Assembly: GCF_019402645.1 (NCBI RefSeq)
Contig: NZ_VKKS01000001.1
Span: 1 to 64,000 of the forward strand
Length of the DNA stretch: 64,000 nt
Source of the DNA: Morganella morganii
GTDB lineage: Bacteria > Pseudomonadota > Gammaproteobacteria > Enterobacterales > Enterobacteriaceae
Direction of reading: 5' to 3'
A program made the position numbers and the translations under genes. Below, one piece after another: positions 17,980 to 25,491 of this stretch (positions within the stretch are counted from its first letter, which is position 1; each line of letters opens with the position of its first letter). The notes beneath the pieces were generated by a model. The model searched no databases and had not been told where the DNA came from. It saw only the letters and a program-made list of their open reading frames with translations.

Positions 17980-19611
17980 TTACCAGGCACCTGCACCAAA
18001 GCGTTTTCCGCCGTCACGCACAGAGCGGCTGCGGATGTCGGTGCTGCCCGCGCGTGAGGCGGCAAGTGACCACAACATGTGTAAACAGTCCGGGCCGTCA
18101 TCATGATCGGCTTTCGGGAAATGACGCAGCTGGTCAATCAGGGTGTGCTGCGTCGGGTGAAGACGGATCAGCCCGTTGACCATGTGCGGCTGCAGGGACT
18201 CAATCCGCAGCGCTTTATCGGTGTGCGGGATAACCGGAATGGCCGGAACCGGAATACCCTGCTGAGCGGAGCGTTTCACCAGCTCTGTGCGCAGGAACTC
18301 CTGAAACTGGACGGACTCAAACGCCCAGATGAGACACCCGTATTCACGCTGATAGCGGATCACATCCTCAATAATTTTGTCGGGCAGACGGCGGCGGATA
18401 TCCGCTTCCACCACATCCAGAATACCGGTCATCCGGTTAAAGCCGCCGACCAGAAGCGCGGACGGGTCACGGCCCTTGCTGAGTCTGCCGAGGCTGGGGT
18501 CACAGGCTCCGTAGTAAATCCAGTCCGCCAGATGGTTAGACCAGAAGATAATACTGTTGGCAAAAATCGCATCCTCACCGCTGACCGGGTCATTCTGGTA
18601 CTCAGAATCAAAAGTATCGTGACCGTCACGGGCACGGATTTTCATCAGAGCAAGCAGCGGGCGGGCAGCCCATGACACAATGGCCCCTTCAGACATAGCT
18701 GCTTCATTTTCCGTATAGAAACGCTCAGCCTCATCCGGCAGTCTGTTATGGATAAGGGTTTCCCACTCATCCCACAGTTTCATATTGACCGGCCACTGCA
18801 GAATGGCTTTAAAGCGGACAGTGCGCCACATCGCGTTATTCAGGGTGCGGGAAAGTACCGAGTCGTAATGCAGGATAGTCCCGATGTAGACAATATCGGT
18901 TTTACCCCCGGCCTCACCGAGCGGCATCACGGTCTTTTTAAGCCAGGTGTGCAGCTTGTCCCGCTGTTCCGGATTACGCACCATCTCATCGTTCTCGATA
19001 TCATCGAGCACCACCAAATCAGGACGGTACGGGCCGTGACGCAGACCACGCAGTTTTTTACCGCTGCCCGCCACCGTCACTTTGATATTATTACGGGTGA
19101 CGATGGTGCCCATCTGCCAGGTACGGCCCTGACCGCAGATATCCGGATAATCGTTCTTCAGACGCGGGTTATATTCCAGTTCGGCTTTGATGGCTTCCAG
19201 CATCGGATAGGCCTGGTCGATACTGTCCATAATGATGACCGGGTACTTTTTAATCCCCCGGATAATGCACCACAGCACAAAGAGCTGACTGACCAGCGTG
19301 GATTTTGCCTCACCGCGCGGCGCGGCTATCGCATCACTTTCAGCGGCCGGACTGGCGACAATTTTCGGCAGACGGGAAAACAGGTAATCATGCAGCTGGC
19401 TGCGGGAATGATGGCGGACATAATGCGGGAAGTAGGTTTCCACGAAAAAGCTGTAGCCGTCATCCGCATCACTCACCTGCAGACGGCGGGTATCCGCCGC
19501 AGCCGGGTCAGCATCAAACCCGAGACATTCAGCTTCAATGGTCTGACGCAGTTCAGCAATGTATTCCTGTAATGAGGTTTTGAACTCTTTACGTGAAACC
19601 TTTTTAGTCAT
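17980..19611 (-). CDS. Terminase large subunit (Mu gp28-like)
   Basis: About 543 aa from ATG 19611 (MTKKVSRKEFK). Walker A-like PRGEAKST (residues ~98-105) and Walker B LVVLDDIEND (~199-208) with the catalytic acid pair; the C-terminal half carries acidic residues of the nuclease domain (ACDPSLG; DHDDGPDCLHML). It packages DNA by headful from an integrated Mu-like genome. The start overlaps the preceding cargo gene by eight bases. Confidence 0.92.
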   Translation of the reverse strand: MTKKVSRKEFKTSLQEYIAELRQTIEAECLGFDADPAAADTRRLQVSDADDGYSFFVETYFPHYVRHHSRSQLHDYLFSRLPKIVASPAAESDAIAAPRGEAKSTLVSQLFVLWCIIRGIKKYPVIIMDSIDQAYPMLEAIKAELEYNPRLKNDYPDICGQGRTWQMGTIVTRNNIKVTVAGSGKKLRGLRHGPYRPDLVVLDDIENDEMVRNPEQRDKLHTWLKKTVMPLGEAGGKTDIVYIGTILHYDSVLSRTLNNAMWRTVRFKAILQWPVNMKLWDEWETLIHNRLPDEAERFYTENEAAMSEGAIVSWAARPLLALMKIRARDGHDTFDSEYQNDPVSGEDAIFANSIIFWSNHLADWIYYGACDPSLGRLSKGRDPSALLVGGFNRMTGILDVVEADIRRRLPDKIIEDVIRYQREYGCLIWAFESVQFQEFLRTELVKRSAQQGIPVPAIPVIPHTDKALRIESLQPHMVNGLIRLHPTQHTLIDQLRHFPKADHDDGPDCLHMLWSLAASRAGSTDIRSRSVRDGGKRFGAGAW

Positions 19612-20041
19612 CAGCAAACCTTTTACCGGACATAGCCTCGCTATTTAACGTGGATTTATATTTTTTGTTAAATGAAGATATTAAATCTTCTTCGCTCATT
19701 TCTTTCTGGAAAATGAACTGACAGTCGCAGCAACTGATTTCTGATATACCAAGATCACAATTACTGTTTATCGACAGACCATCTTCTGAACCGCAGTCAG
19801 GACAAATTCCTAACTCATTTTTATATTCCGGATATGAATCAATATCACGATAAGAAAGGCATTCAGGATGATGAGAGCGGGGAACAGACGGCGTTATTGT
19901 TCCGCAACTGACACAAAAGCTATTGCCTTCTTCACAGATGCCAAGCCATTTTAATTTTATGTCTAATTGCTTAAATCTTTCCGGATGCACAGGGACAGAA
20001 CCGAACATCTCAATGAGACTGAATCTCTCGCCATTACCCAT
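19604..20041 (-). CDS. Cysteine-rich zinc-ribbon-like protein inserted between the terminase genes
   Basis: 145 aa, not recognised as a Mu core gene. Three cysteine groups suggest metal binding: CxxC at residues 43-46 with HHPEC at 57-61, CPDCG at 80-84, and CCDC at 104-107. The gene is visibly more AT-rich than the terminase genes on either side, yet it overlaps TerS by eight bases and TerL by eight bases. This suggests acquired cargo that has been fitted into the operon. Possible roles such as anti-defence or superinfection exclusion are guesses; nothing in the sequence proves one. Confidence 0.75.
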   Translation of the reverse strand: MGNGERFSLIEMFGSVPVHPERFKQLDIKLKWLGICEEGNSFCVSCGTITPSVPRSHHPECLSYRDIDSYPEYKNELGICPDCGSEDGLSINSNCDLGISEISCCDCQFIFQKEMSEEDLISSFNKKYKSTLNSEAMSGKRFADD

Positions 20042-20534
20042 AGTCTTTCTCCAGTACATCTGCAAAGGCTTCCAGAATCTCAACAAACACCACGTTATGC
20101 TGAGGGTATTTATCACTGATGAACTGACCCAGCCGCTGGATCACATCGATGGCCGTGGCGAGTTTATCGGTTTCCGGTAATATCTTTTTGCTGGCTGATA
20201 CCGCTTTGTTAAAGGCATCTGCCAGACTGGCGAGCATGTCCACCCGGGCACCCGGTGCGATATCCGGGTTCGTGTTTATCTGCTCAGTGACCGTCTGACA
20301 CTGGACAACCAGACTCATCAGCACCGCACGTCCGGCATCCTCAACACCACCACCGGCCAGCATGTGAGCCGCGCGCATTTTGTCCCAGTCGTCATTCTTA
20401 TCCTGCGCCTCTTTCTTCCAGCGCCGGGCAGTCACGAACGAAACCCCGGCCTGAGCAGCGGCCACCTCCAGCGACATCTGGCTGAAGATATAAGCGCGGC
20501 GCAGCTTGTCGCGGGTCTCCTGCGGAAAAGCCAT
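20034..20534 (-). CDS. Terminase small subunit (DUF1804, Mu-like)
   Basis: 166 aa. An N-terminal helix-turn-helix (SLEVAAAQAGVSFVTARRWK, residues ~21-40) matches the DUF1804/terminase small-subunit family that recognises the packaging start. Helical C-terminus. Normally adjacent to the large subunit; here separated from it by a cargo gene. Confidence 0.87.
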   Translation of the reverse strand: MAFPQETRDKLRRAYIFSQMSLEVAAAQAGVSFVTARRWKKEAQDKNDDWDKMRAAHMLAGGGVEDAGRAVLMSLVVQCQTVTEQINTNPDIAPGARVDMLASLADAFNKAVSASKKILPETDKLATAIDVIQRLGQFISDKYPQHNVVFVEILEAFADVLEKDYG

Positions 20535-20536
20535 CG

Positions 20537-20773
20537 TTACAGTCCCATCTTCGCACGCAGCAGCATCATGGCGGTGGTCACCAGACAGGCGGTAATACCG
20601 CCGGATACGGCACCGGCAACTGCGCCACGGCGCATGGCTCCCTGTGTCGCATCCTGACGGATGGCATCCATCTGATCACTCAGCGAATCCATCTGCGTTT
20701 CAATGCGGTTTAAATGGCCTTTAACGCTGATTAAAACGTCACTCTTTCTGCTGTTACGGGTGCGTTTTTTCAT
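20537..20773 (-). CDS. Small membrane protein of the Mu-like middle region
   Basis: 78 aa. Basic N-terminus, a helical or coiled segment (GHLNRIETQMDSLSDQMDAI), then one hydrophobic segment near the C-terminus (GAVSGGITACLVTTAMMLL). Position corresponds to the gp25-gp26 area of Mu. Function unknown. Ends two bases before TerS and overlaps the upstream gene by 20 bases. Confidence 0.65.
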   Translation of the reverse strand: MKKRTRNSRKSDVLISVKGHLNRIETQMDSLSDQMDAIRQDATQGAMRRGAVAGAVSGGITACLVTTAMMLLRAKMGL

Positions 20774-20999
20774 GACTGATTTCCTTGTTATTGAACGTAT
20801 TAATAAATTCCCCCGTATCAGTACGGCGGCAGATGACCCCGGTCTGTTCTGCCGGATGTCCGGTCACGGCGGCATACTTTGCACAGCGCAGACCGGTCAG
20901 GCCGGGCAGAACCAGAAAGATAAAAAACATGGCCAGCACAACAGCCACAACTGTCAGCAGCAGGGTGTAACCACAGGCATTATGCCGGGAGCGTTTCAT
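20754..20999 (-). CDS. Small membrane protein, function unknown
   Basis: 81 aa from ATG 20999 (MKRSRHNACGYT), which overlaps the Rz stop by four bases. One strong transmembrane segment (residues ~11-35: LLLTVVAVVLAMFFIFLVLP), then a short soluble tail with CAKYAAVTGHPAEQTGVICR, where two cysteines could pair in the periplasm. Part of the lysis-to-packaging junction; no family recognised. Confidence 0.65.
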   Translation of the reverse strand: MKRSRHNACGYTLLLTVVAVVLAMFFIFLVLPGLTGLRCAKYAAVTGHPAEQTGVICRRTDTGEFINTFNNKEISHEKTHP

Positions 21000-21553
21000 T
21001 GCACTGTCTCCCGTCTGCATTCACGAACCACATCACGCACATACTCCTGTAACCCGCTCAGTTTTGCTCTGTCGGAAAGGATACCGGTGCGGATATCATG
21101 AATAATGAGTCCAGCTTCTCCAGAGAGTCTGACGGTGGCTCCATCATCCATTCCGGCGGTGGTGCGATGGTTGCCTGCGGTGAGCTGACAGGTTGCAAGG
21201 TCGGCGCGGGCGAACTGCAACCGGCGGTTACCTGAAGCAAGATCAGCACGCAGCCGCTGATTAATGATTTCCTCATTACGTAACTTCTCCGTGTAGGTTT
21301 TATCCAGTGCCTGAACCTGCCGCTGAGATTCAGACAGGCGGTTTAATGCCTTCTGTGTGTCTTCCTGTGCTTTGTCTGACACGGCTTTCAGGTCTCCGGC
21401 GTGACGGGCTTTCAGTTGCGATATTTCCCGGGTAAAGCTGTTATCCATGACCAGATAAGACGACACTGCACCTGCGGTGAAAATCAGCATGGCGCTGATA
21501 ATAAGCAGCCATCCGGATGCAGGTGACGGAATTTCACGGGATAAAATATTCAT
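20996..21553 (-). CDS. Rz-like inner-membrane spanin (i-spanin)
   Basis: 185 aa. An N-terminal membrane anchor (residues ~15-36) followed by a long coiled coil (about 40-115) is the i-spanin design. It spans the periplasm and works with Rz1 to fuse the inner and outer membranes in the last lysis step. Overlaps the 38-aa ORF by four bases, and Rz1 is nested inside it in another frame. Confidence 0.85.
   Translation of the reverse strand: MNILSREIPSPASGWLLIISAMLIFTAGAVSSYLVMDNSFTREISQLKARHAGDLKAVSDKAQEDTQKALNRLSESQRQVQALDKTYTEKLRNEEIINQRLRADLASGNRRLQFARADLATCQLTAGNHRTTAGMDDGATVRLSGEAGLIIHDIRTGILSDRAKLSGLQEYVRDVVRECRRETVQ
21058..21276 (-). CDS. Rz1-like outer-membrane spanin lipoprotein, nested in Rz
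   Basis: 72 aa, wholly inside the Rz gene in a different frame. Signal peptide with lipobox VTAGC (Cys20), then a proline-rich mature part (APTLQPVSSPQ; PPPEWMMEPP), the classic Rz1 features. Lipid-anchored in the outer membrane; partner of Rz. An embedded position is common for this pair. Confidence 0.82.
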   Translation of the reverse strand: MRKSLISGCVLILLQVTAGCSSPAPTLQPVSSPQATIAPPPEWMMEPPSDSLEKLDSLFMISAPVSFPTEQN

Positions 21554-21666
21554 GCCGCAAGTACCGCCACCAGTAAAAACCAGCCCCAGCCCGGCATCCC
21601 GTTAAGCGCCAGAAAAAATGCAGAAATCAATGCACATAAAGCGATAAGATTCATTTTCAGTTTCAT
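21550..21666 (-). CDS. 38-aa membrane protein between endolysin and Rz
   Basis: ATG 21666 to TGA 21552-21550. The product starts MKLKMNLIALCALISAFFLA and continues through a tryptophan/glycine turn (GMPGWGWF) into a second hydrophobic stretch, giving two short membrane helices. It overlaps the endolysin stop by four bases and the Rz start by four bases (ATGA at both), strong evidence for a real coupled gene. Possibly a small holin-like or antiholin-like factor; function unproven. Confidence 0.7.
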   Translation of the reverse strand: MKLKMNLIALCALISAFFLALNGMPGWGWFLLVAVLAA

Positions 21667-22193
21667 TTGCTCAGCTCCCAGCACAGCAGTTCCGCTTCCT
21701 GTTCACGGCGTAATACCTGCCCGTAACAGTTGTTGGAACGGATGCGGCAGTCTTTGCCACCGTCAAAAATCCAGCGGGGGATCTCGTTGCAGGCACCGGC
21801 AATATTTCCCGCATTCAGTTTTTTATAAAACGTGGATGAAAAGCATTTTCCGGGGCCGATATTGTAAGGACAGAAAGAAGCAATCCCGGCAATCTGGGGG
21901 GCGGTTAACGGCACATTCACGTTACGTTTTACCCAGGCAACCGCCTTGTCACGCTCAGCGGCATTCAGCCGGTCACATTGCGCCCGCGTCAGTTTCTCTC
22001 CGGGTTTTACCGCGCGGCCGTCAATACGGGTCACCCCCCGGCAGATTGTCCAGAGTCCGCCGCCGTCACGGTATGCGGTGGTGAAATTACCTTCTTTTTC
22101 ATTCAGGAACTGGTCAAGAATGTCATACTCACTGGCTCCCCCTGCAATCAGCGCCACTACGGCAGCAGTAAGAAAACCCCGTCTGATACTCAT
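21663..22193 (-). CDS. SAR endolysin (GH24 lysozyme)
   Basis: About 176 aa from ATG 22193 (MSIRRGFLTAAVVALIAGG). A weakly hydrophobic N-terminal signal-arrest-release segment (residues ~7-21) is followed by the T4-type catalytic triad E34, D43, T49, in EKEGNF...AYRDGGGLWTIC. Several cysteines (C51 and others) fit the disulphide switching of SAR endolysins. Exported by Sec and activated when released from the membrane; cleaves peptidoglycan glycan. Confidence 0.9.
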   Translation of the reverse strand: MSIRRGFLTAAVVALIAGGASEYDILDQFLNEKEGNFTTAYRDGGGLWTICRGVTRIDGRAVKPGEKLTRAQCDRLNAAERDKAVAWVKRNVNVPLTAPQIAGIASFCPYNIGPGKCFSSTFYKKLNAGNIAGACNEIPRWIFDGGKDCRIRSNNCYGQVLRREQEAELLCWELSK

Positions 22194-22194
22194 C

Positions 22195-22533
22195 TTATAA
22201 ATCCTTCGGGGAACGGGCAGAGGCTCCGGCAAGCGTGGCGACAACTTCTTTCGCGCTCTCATCCGCCGGGTGGTTAATCAGATGCTGCAGGCTCATTTCC
22301 AGCAGCCGGGTACGCTTCTGCTGTTCCCGCTTGTTCATGCGGTAAGTCAGGATACCGAGCAGCGAACTGATAAAGACGCCGATTAAAAATCCCCATGCGT
22401 ACAGTGACAGACCACTGAGAACAAAACCGATACCGGCAAGCCAGTAGGAGACCCGTTCATAAATGTCACTGAAAAAATCACCCATGTGACTACCTTGTTG
22501 TTTTTGTCCGAAATAAACAGGGGCGGTACTCAT
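22195..22533 (-). CDS. Putative holin (HP1-type)
   Basis: 112 aa from ATG 22533; an alternative start at 22485 (MGDFFSDIYERVSYW) also has a plausible ribosome site. Two close hydrophobic segments (YWLAGIGFVLSGLSLYAWGF and LIGVFISSLLGILTY) precede a charged tail with KREQQKRTR, resembling HP1-family holins. Immediately upstream of the endolysin. It permeabilises the inner membrane and times lysis. Confidence 0.75.
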   Translation of the reverse strand: MSTAPVYFGQKQQGSHMGDFFSDIYERVSYWLAGIGFVLSGLSLYAWGFLIGVFISSLLGILTYRMNKREQQKRTRLLEMSLQHLINHPADESAKEVVATLAGASARSPKDL

Positions 22534-22559
22534 CATTGCCTCCGCATAAGGATGACCGG

Positions 22560-22745
22560 TTAACCCAGCTGCAGCACACCGTGTTCTTCTGAACCGGAGA
22601 ACGCTATCAGCCCCTGATATTCAGGCTGGTCGTCAAAAGCCGGAATAATACCGGTGGTGATGGTGTAGGACGGCTGACCTTCCTGTGCGGCGAAGTCGGC
22701 CAGAGCGCGGATCTGTTCAAGGGTAAGCGTGATAGTGTCAGGCAT
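22560..22745 (-). CDS. Short late protein of unknown function
   Basis: 61 aa, MPDTITLTLEQIRALADFAA..., acidic and soluble, no signal peptide. First gene after the putative lysis promoter; AAGGA lies upstream of ATG 22745. Sits where many Mu-like phages have a conserved short ORF before the holin. No function recognised. Confidence 0.65.
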   Translation of the reverse strand: MPDTITLTLEQIRALADFAAQEGQPSYTITTGIIPAFDDQPEYQGLIAFSGSEEHGVLQLG

Positions 22746-22793
22746 AGCAATGTCCTTACTGAATAATTAACAATGTAATTTTTAAGGGATTTC

Positions 22794-22840
22794 AGTATAG
22801 GAAGGAGGAGGTATACGGAGCAGTTGAGAGGGTTCAGCAC
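22794..22840 (-). promoter_or_regulatory. Putative C-dependent late promoter (lysis operon, Plys position)
   Basis: Motif copy at 22818-22840 (minus strand GTGCTGAACCC, then CTCAACTGCTC), with a good -10 TATACT at 22799-22794, 41 bases from the motif start. Directly downstream of the C gene and upstream of the lysis cassette, as Plys is in Mu. Confidence 0.6.
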
Positions 22841-22893
22841 ATCCCGGCAAACCCCGTAAGGGTGATCAGTGTGTCATATAAAAAGGGAAAATA

Positions 22894-23355
22894 TCAACCA
22901 AATAAACCCGGCTGAACAGCGCCAGGCTGTCCGGTACGGGCAGCAATCAAGTCCCACCCGATGCGGTCACTGAAGCCATACTTAGGGCAAAGCTGAGCCA
23001 TCGCCTGACGCCCGGAATACCCGTCCTGACAGAGCTCATCATATTCAGTCAGGAACCGCTGGTTACGCAGAGTACGGAACGCTTTATCACAACGGGGGAT
23101 ATAAAAGGCGGTATCACCGAAATACCGCATCAGCAGACGGCATTCGCTTTCTGAAAACACCTTCTGAAGAAGCCGGTAAACACCGCCGCTCCGGTCTTTT
23201 GCCAGCCCCATTTTGGCGGACAGTGTTGCCCCGCCGAAATGACTGATAAGTTTTGTGGTTAACGGATATCCGACAGTATCAGCCAGGTCTTTTACTGACT
23301 GCGGCAGCAGAGCGCTAACGTTTTCCAGATCATGATGATGGAAACCCTGTGTCAT
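22894..23355 (-). CDS. Late transcription activator, Mor/C family (C position)
   Basis: 153 aa. Mor/C family with the conserved C-terminal helix-turn-helix (GYSGRQAMAQLCPKYGFSDR, about residues 118-137). In Mu, Mor turns on the middle promoter and C, made from that transcript, turns on the late promoters. Being the distal one of two paralogues, this is the C equivalent. Its own promoter-like site is at 23399-23446; putative targets are at 22794-22840, 14503-14549 and 2433-2478. Confidence 0.85.
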   Translation of the reverse strand: MTQGFHHHDLENVSALLPQSVKDLADTVGYPLTTKLISHFGGATLSAKMGLAKDRSGGVYRLLQKVFSESECRLLMRYFGDTAFYIPRCDKAFRTLRNQRFLTEYDELCQDGYSGRQAMAQLCPKYGFSDRIGWDLIAARTGQPGAVQPGLFG

Positions 23356-23372
23356 ATAACCCCCGAAATAAA

Positions 23373-23397
23373 AACACCTTCCGATGCGGAAGGTGTT
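23373..23397 (-). terminator. Perfect 11-bp hairpin terminator before the C gene
   Basis: AACACCTTCCG and its exact complement separated by three bases, followed on the minus strand by a T-rich run. It would stop early-operon transcripts after the cargo gene. The predicted start of the middle transcript falls inside the first arm. Confidence 0.7.
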
Positions 23398-23398
23398 C

Positions 23399-23446
23399 AG
23401 TATTTCAGGTTTATGAAATGATGACGTGTTGAAGGGGTTCAGTGGT
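23399..23446 (-). promoter_or_regulatory. Putative Mor-dependent middle promoter (Pm)
   Basis: A diverged copy of the repeated motif at 23424-23446 (minus strand CACTGAACCCCTTCAAC core) and AATACT at 23404-23399, 42 bases from the motif start. Upstream of the C gene, where Mu has Pm. Divergence from the three other copies fits recognition by the paralogue Mor. Confidence 0.5.
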
Positions 23447-23964
23447 TAGATGTCATCAGATATGTTGCTTGCTTGAGTTTCGTTCATTTTCTTATCAAAC
23501 TCAGGAGAGGTATAGATCAGGTGTTTTATATTTATTTTACCAGCCATCTCCATCTTAAAAACTACAGTATCGTGATCAAACCGGACATATACAGGTTTCC
23601 CGGTTATTGGTGCATTTTGTATCTCTTCCATTGTTGAAGACGAAGATACACCACCATATTTTTTAGCCAGAGCGTCAATTACTGGTTCTGCTGGTGAATT
23701 CACCATTATCACTAGCTTACCAAATTTACCATCTAAAAATGAGGCAGCAGCAATGGTATCTTTCCCAGAAAATTTAAAATCCAGACAATTGTATACAACA
23801 ACGTTTTGTCCATTAGGCTGACTGTTTGCCTTCTTAAAATCACAAAGTCCCGCCGACTGCAGATTTTCAAAAGATGAACCAAACTTCACACCTTTGTACC
23901 CATCAACCGCCATCGCTCCCGCTGCGGTAAGTGCCAGCACAATCCCTAATAAATATTTTTTCAT
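23446..23964 (-). CDS. Secreted cargo protein between mor and C
   Basis: About 172 aa from ATG 23964 (GAGG upstream). A clear Sec signal peptide (MKKYLLGIVLALTAAGAMA, cleavage near AMA-VD) shows export to the periplasm. The mature part is a small soluble domain with two cysteines (SAGLCDF, VYNCLDF) likely to form a disulphide. More AT-rich than its neighbours and not part of the Mu core, so a likely lysogenic-conversion gene. No family recognised. Confidence 0.75.
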   Translation of the reverse strand: MKKYLLGIVLALTAAGAMAVDGYKGVKFGSSFENLQSAGLCDFKKANSQPNGQNVVVYNCLDFKFSGKDTIAAASFLDGKFGKLVIMVNSPAEPVIDALAKKYGGVSSSSTMEEIQNAPITGKPVYVRFDHDTVVFKMEMAGKINIKHLIYTSPEFDKKMNETQASNISDDI

Positions 23965-23972
23965 GGTTAACC

Positions 23973-24416
23973 TCAAAATAAATTCTGTTGTTCTGAGTCA
24001 AGGATACCAGATTCTTTATAGCGGGATAACAAGTCCCACGCATGCCGATCACTGAAACCGTACTCAGGGCACAGTTTTGCCACCGCTTTCACCGTGGATA
24101 ACCCCTGTTCAGATAATGCACGGATATCACTCATAAACCGCTGATTCCGCACCTCACGCATTGCCGCTGCTGCATTGGGGATATACACCTCTGTCCCGGC
24201 GAAATGCGCATTGAGCACATCGGCGGCATCCCTGCCGACGATGCACGATAACTGCTCAAGCCGTTTCAGTCCGGCCGGATGAAGACCTTTCACAAAAGTG
24301 AACGTCGTGCCGCCGAACGCATCAATCAGTTTCAATGTTGCCGGGTAGCCGATTAAGGCAGCAATCTGACGCAGTGTATCCGGCAACAGATGTTCAACTT
24401 TTTCCAGGTCTGTCAT
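23973..24416 (-). CDS. mor: Middle operon activator Mor
   Basis: 147 aa. Mor/C family: the pattern LPDTLRQIAALIGYPATLKLIDAFGGT and the C-terminal HTH (LSTVKAVAKLCPEYGFSDRH) are shared with the downstream paralogue and with Mu Mor. Expressed at the end of the early transcript; expected to activate the site at 23399-23446. The start overlaps the GemA stop by four bases. Confidence 0.85.
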   Translation of the reverse strand: MTDLEKVEHLLPDTLRQIAALIGYPATLKLIDAFGGTTFTFVKGLHPAGLKRLEQLSCIVGRDAADVLNAHFAGTEVYIPNAAAAMREVRNQRFMSDIRALSEQGLSTVKAVAKLCPEYGFSDRHAWDLLSRYKESGILDSEQQNLF

Positions 24417-24829
24417 GCTTTTGCTCTCCGCCGTTTCTGATCAACCGCCAGTGCCTGCATCAGCTTTACCAGTTCATCATGATCGAGCCAGTCGATTTTC
24501 TGACGGTTAAACATACGTTTTGCCAGCGATTCCGCGTATTCCCACGGACGCCCCGCATCGGCAAGCAGTGCTTCAATCTTGTTCAGAACTGATTTTTTTG
24601 ACACCGGAACATTCGGCTTACGTCCGTATTTCTTCGGGCTGCGGCGGGGATAACCCTGCGTATGGAAATAATCACGGACAGCCCCCAGTTCATCCAGCGT
24701 CAGTTTGGTGGCAGAGTCTTTACCTGTCAGACGAACCAGAACACTACGGTAAGTCTCATCATCCATTTTCAGATACTGCTGGGCGGCTTTGATAATACCG
24801 ACCAATTTTTTAGCATTAGGCGTTAACAT
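24413..24829 (-). CDS. gemA: GemA-like regulatory protein (Mu gp16)
   Basis: About 138 aa from ATG 24829 (MLTPNAKKLVGIIKAAQQYL), matching the GemA family, which in Mu affects host gene expression and DNA topology. Basic central section (RRSPKKYGRKPNV). Located just before mor, as in Mu. Overlaps the upstream Lar-like gene by 14 bases, which supports this start over one 29 codons upstream. Confidence 0.85.
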   Translation of the reverse strand: MLTPNAKKLVGIIKAAQQYLKMDDETYRSVLVRLTGKDSATKLTLDELGAVRDYFHTQGYPRRSPKKYGRKPNVPVSKKSVLNKIEALLADAGRPWEYAESLAKRMFNRQKIDWLDHDELVKLMQALAVDQKRRRAKA

Positions 24830-25046
24830 AGTTTTTATCCTCTGTGTGTCTGTCACCAGATGATCCCGGTACAGATACCCTCCGATTCCAGGCGGCAACC
24901 GCTTCCAATTTATCAAAGCGCTTGATTCTTAATCCGCATCCGTCACAGGCAACCCCGTAAAGGGTCAGCCCGTGACTGCTGGGGCAGTGTATTGTGATAT
25001 CCCTGCATCCGCACAGCGGGCAGGGTTTCAGTGATTTATCAGCCAC
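24816..25046 (-). CDS. Lar-like zinc-ribbon protein (restriction alleviation family)
   Basis: 76 aa with a GTG start overlapping the upstream stop. The CPLCGCRDI (C9, C12) and CDGCG (C34, C37) pairs plus AVAAWNRR match the Lar family, named for restriction alleviation in Rac prophage. The family is common in phage early regions; anti-restriction activity here is an inference. Soluble, cytoplasmic. Confidence 0.72.
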   Translation of the reverse strand: MADKSLKPCPLCGCRDITIHCPSSHGLTLYGVACDGCGLRIKRFDKLEAVAAWNRRVSVPGSSGDRHTEDKNYVNA

Positions 25047-25476
25047 GGAGTGTTACCCATTCTTTCGGAGGTTCAACGGTCAGCCCCTCGATGCGACGGA
25101 ACTGGCGAACCAGTACCGACGCTTTGCTGAAATACGGCATGTAATACGTGGTTTTTTTATGCAAATTCGGTATTTCACGTTTAGCTGCACGCTTCCCGTA
25201 CGCATTCTCCAGGGCCTTAATTTGCTTGGCTGTGTAAAGGGATTTGGTATGCTTGTGCCAGAATATCTCACACAGCGGGTTAAAGTTTTCGTTGCCCGGA
25301 ATTCCCCACGCACCACCAATTTTTCCGTTAATCCAGACCGCCAGCTCTGTCCGGCCTTCCCCGGAACTGACGCGGTTTACCGTAATCTCAGTACCCTGAT
25401 ACTGAAACTTAATGACCACGTAATGGGACTTTAATGACTCCTCAATCCCGGCCCACTGTTCTTTTGTGATTGACAT
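25039..25476 (-). CDS. Hypothetical early protein
   Basis: 145 aa, MSITKEQWAGIEESLKSHYV..., basic C-terminus (KREIPNLHKKTTYYMPYFSK). No domain recognised with certainty. Fits the early operon by an eight-base overlap with the Lar-like gene. Host-takeover or replication-accessory roles are possible but unsupported. Confidence 0.65.
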   Translation of the reverse strand: MSITKEQWAGIEESLKSHYVVIKFQYQGTEITVNRVSSGEGRTELAVWINGKIGGAWGIPGNENFNPLCEIFWHKHTKSLYTAKQIKALENAYGKRAAKREIPNLHKKTTYYMPYFSKASVLVRQFRRIEGLTVEPPKEWVTLRG

Positions 25477-25491
25477 AACACTGCTCCCGTA

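Noticed and set aside
18748..19572. 274-codon plus-strand open frame
   Set aside because: Antisense to the large terminase, which has clear ATPase motifs; the frame shows no domain and is a shadow.
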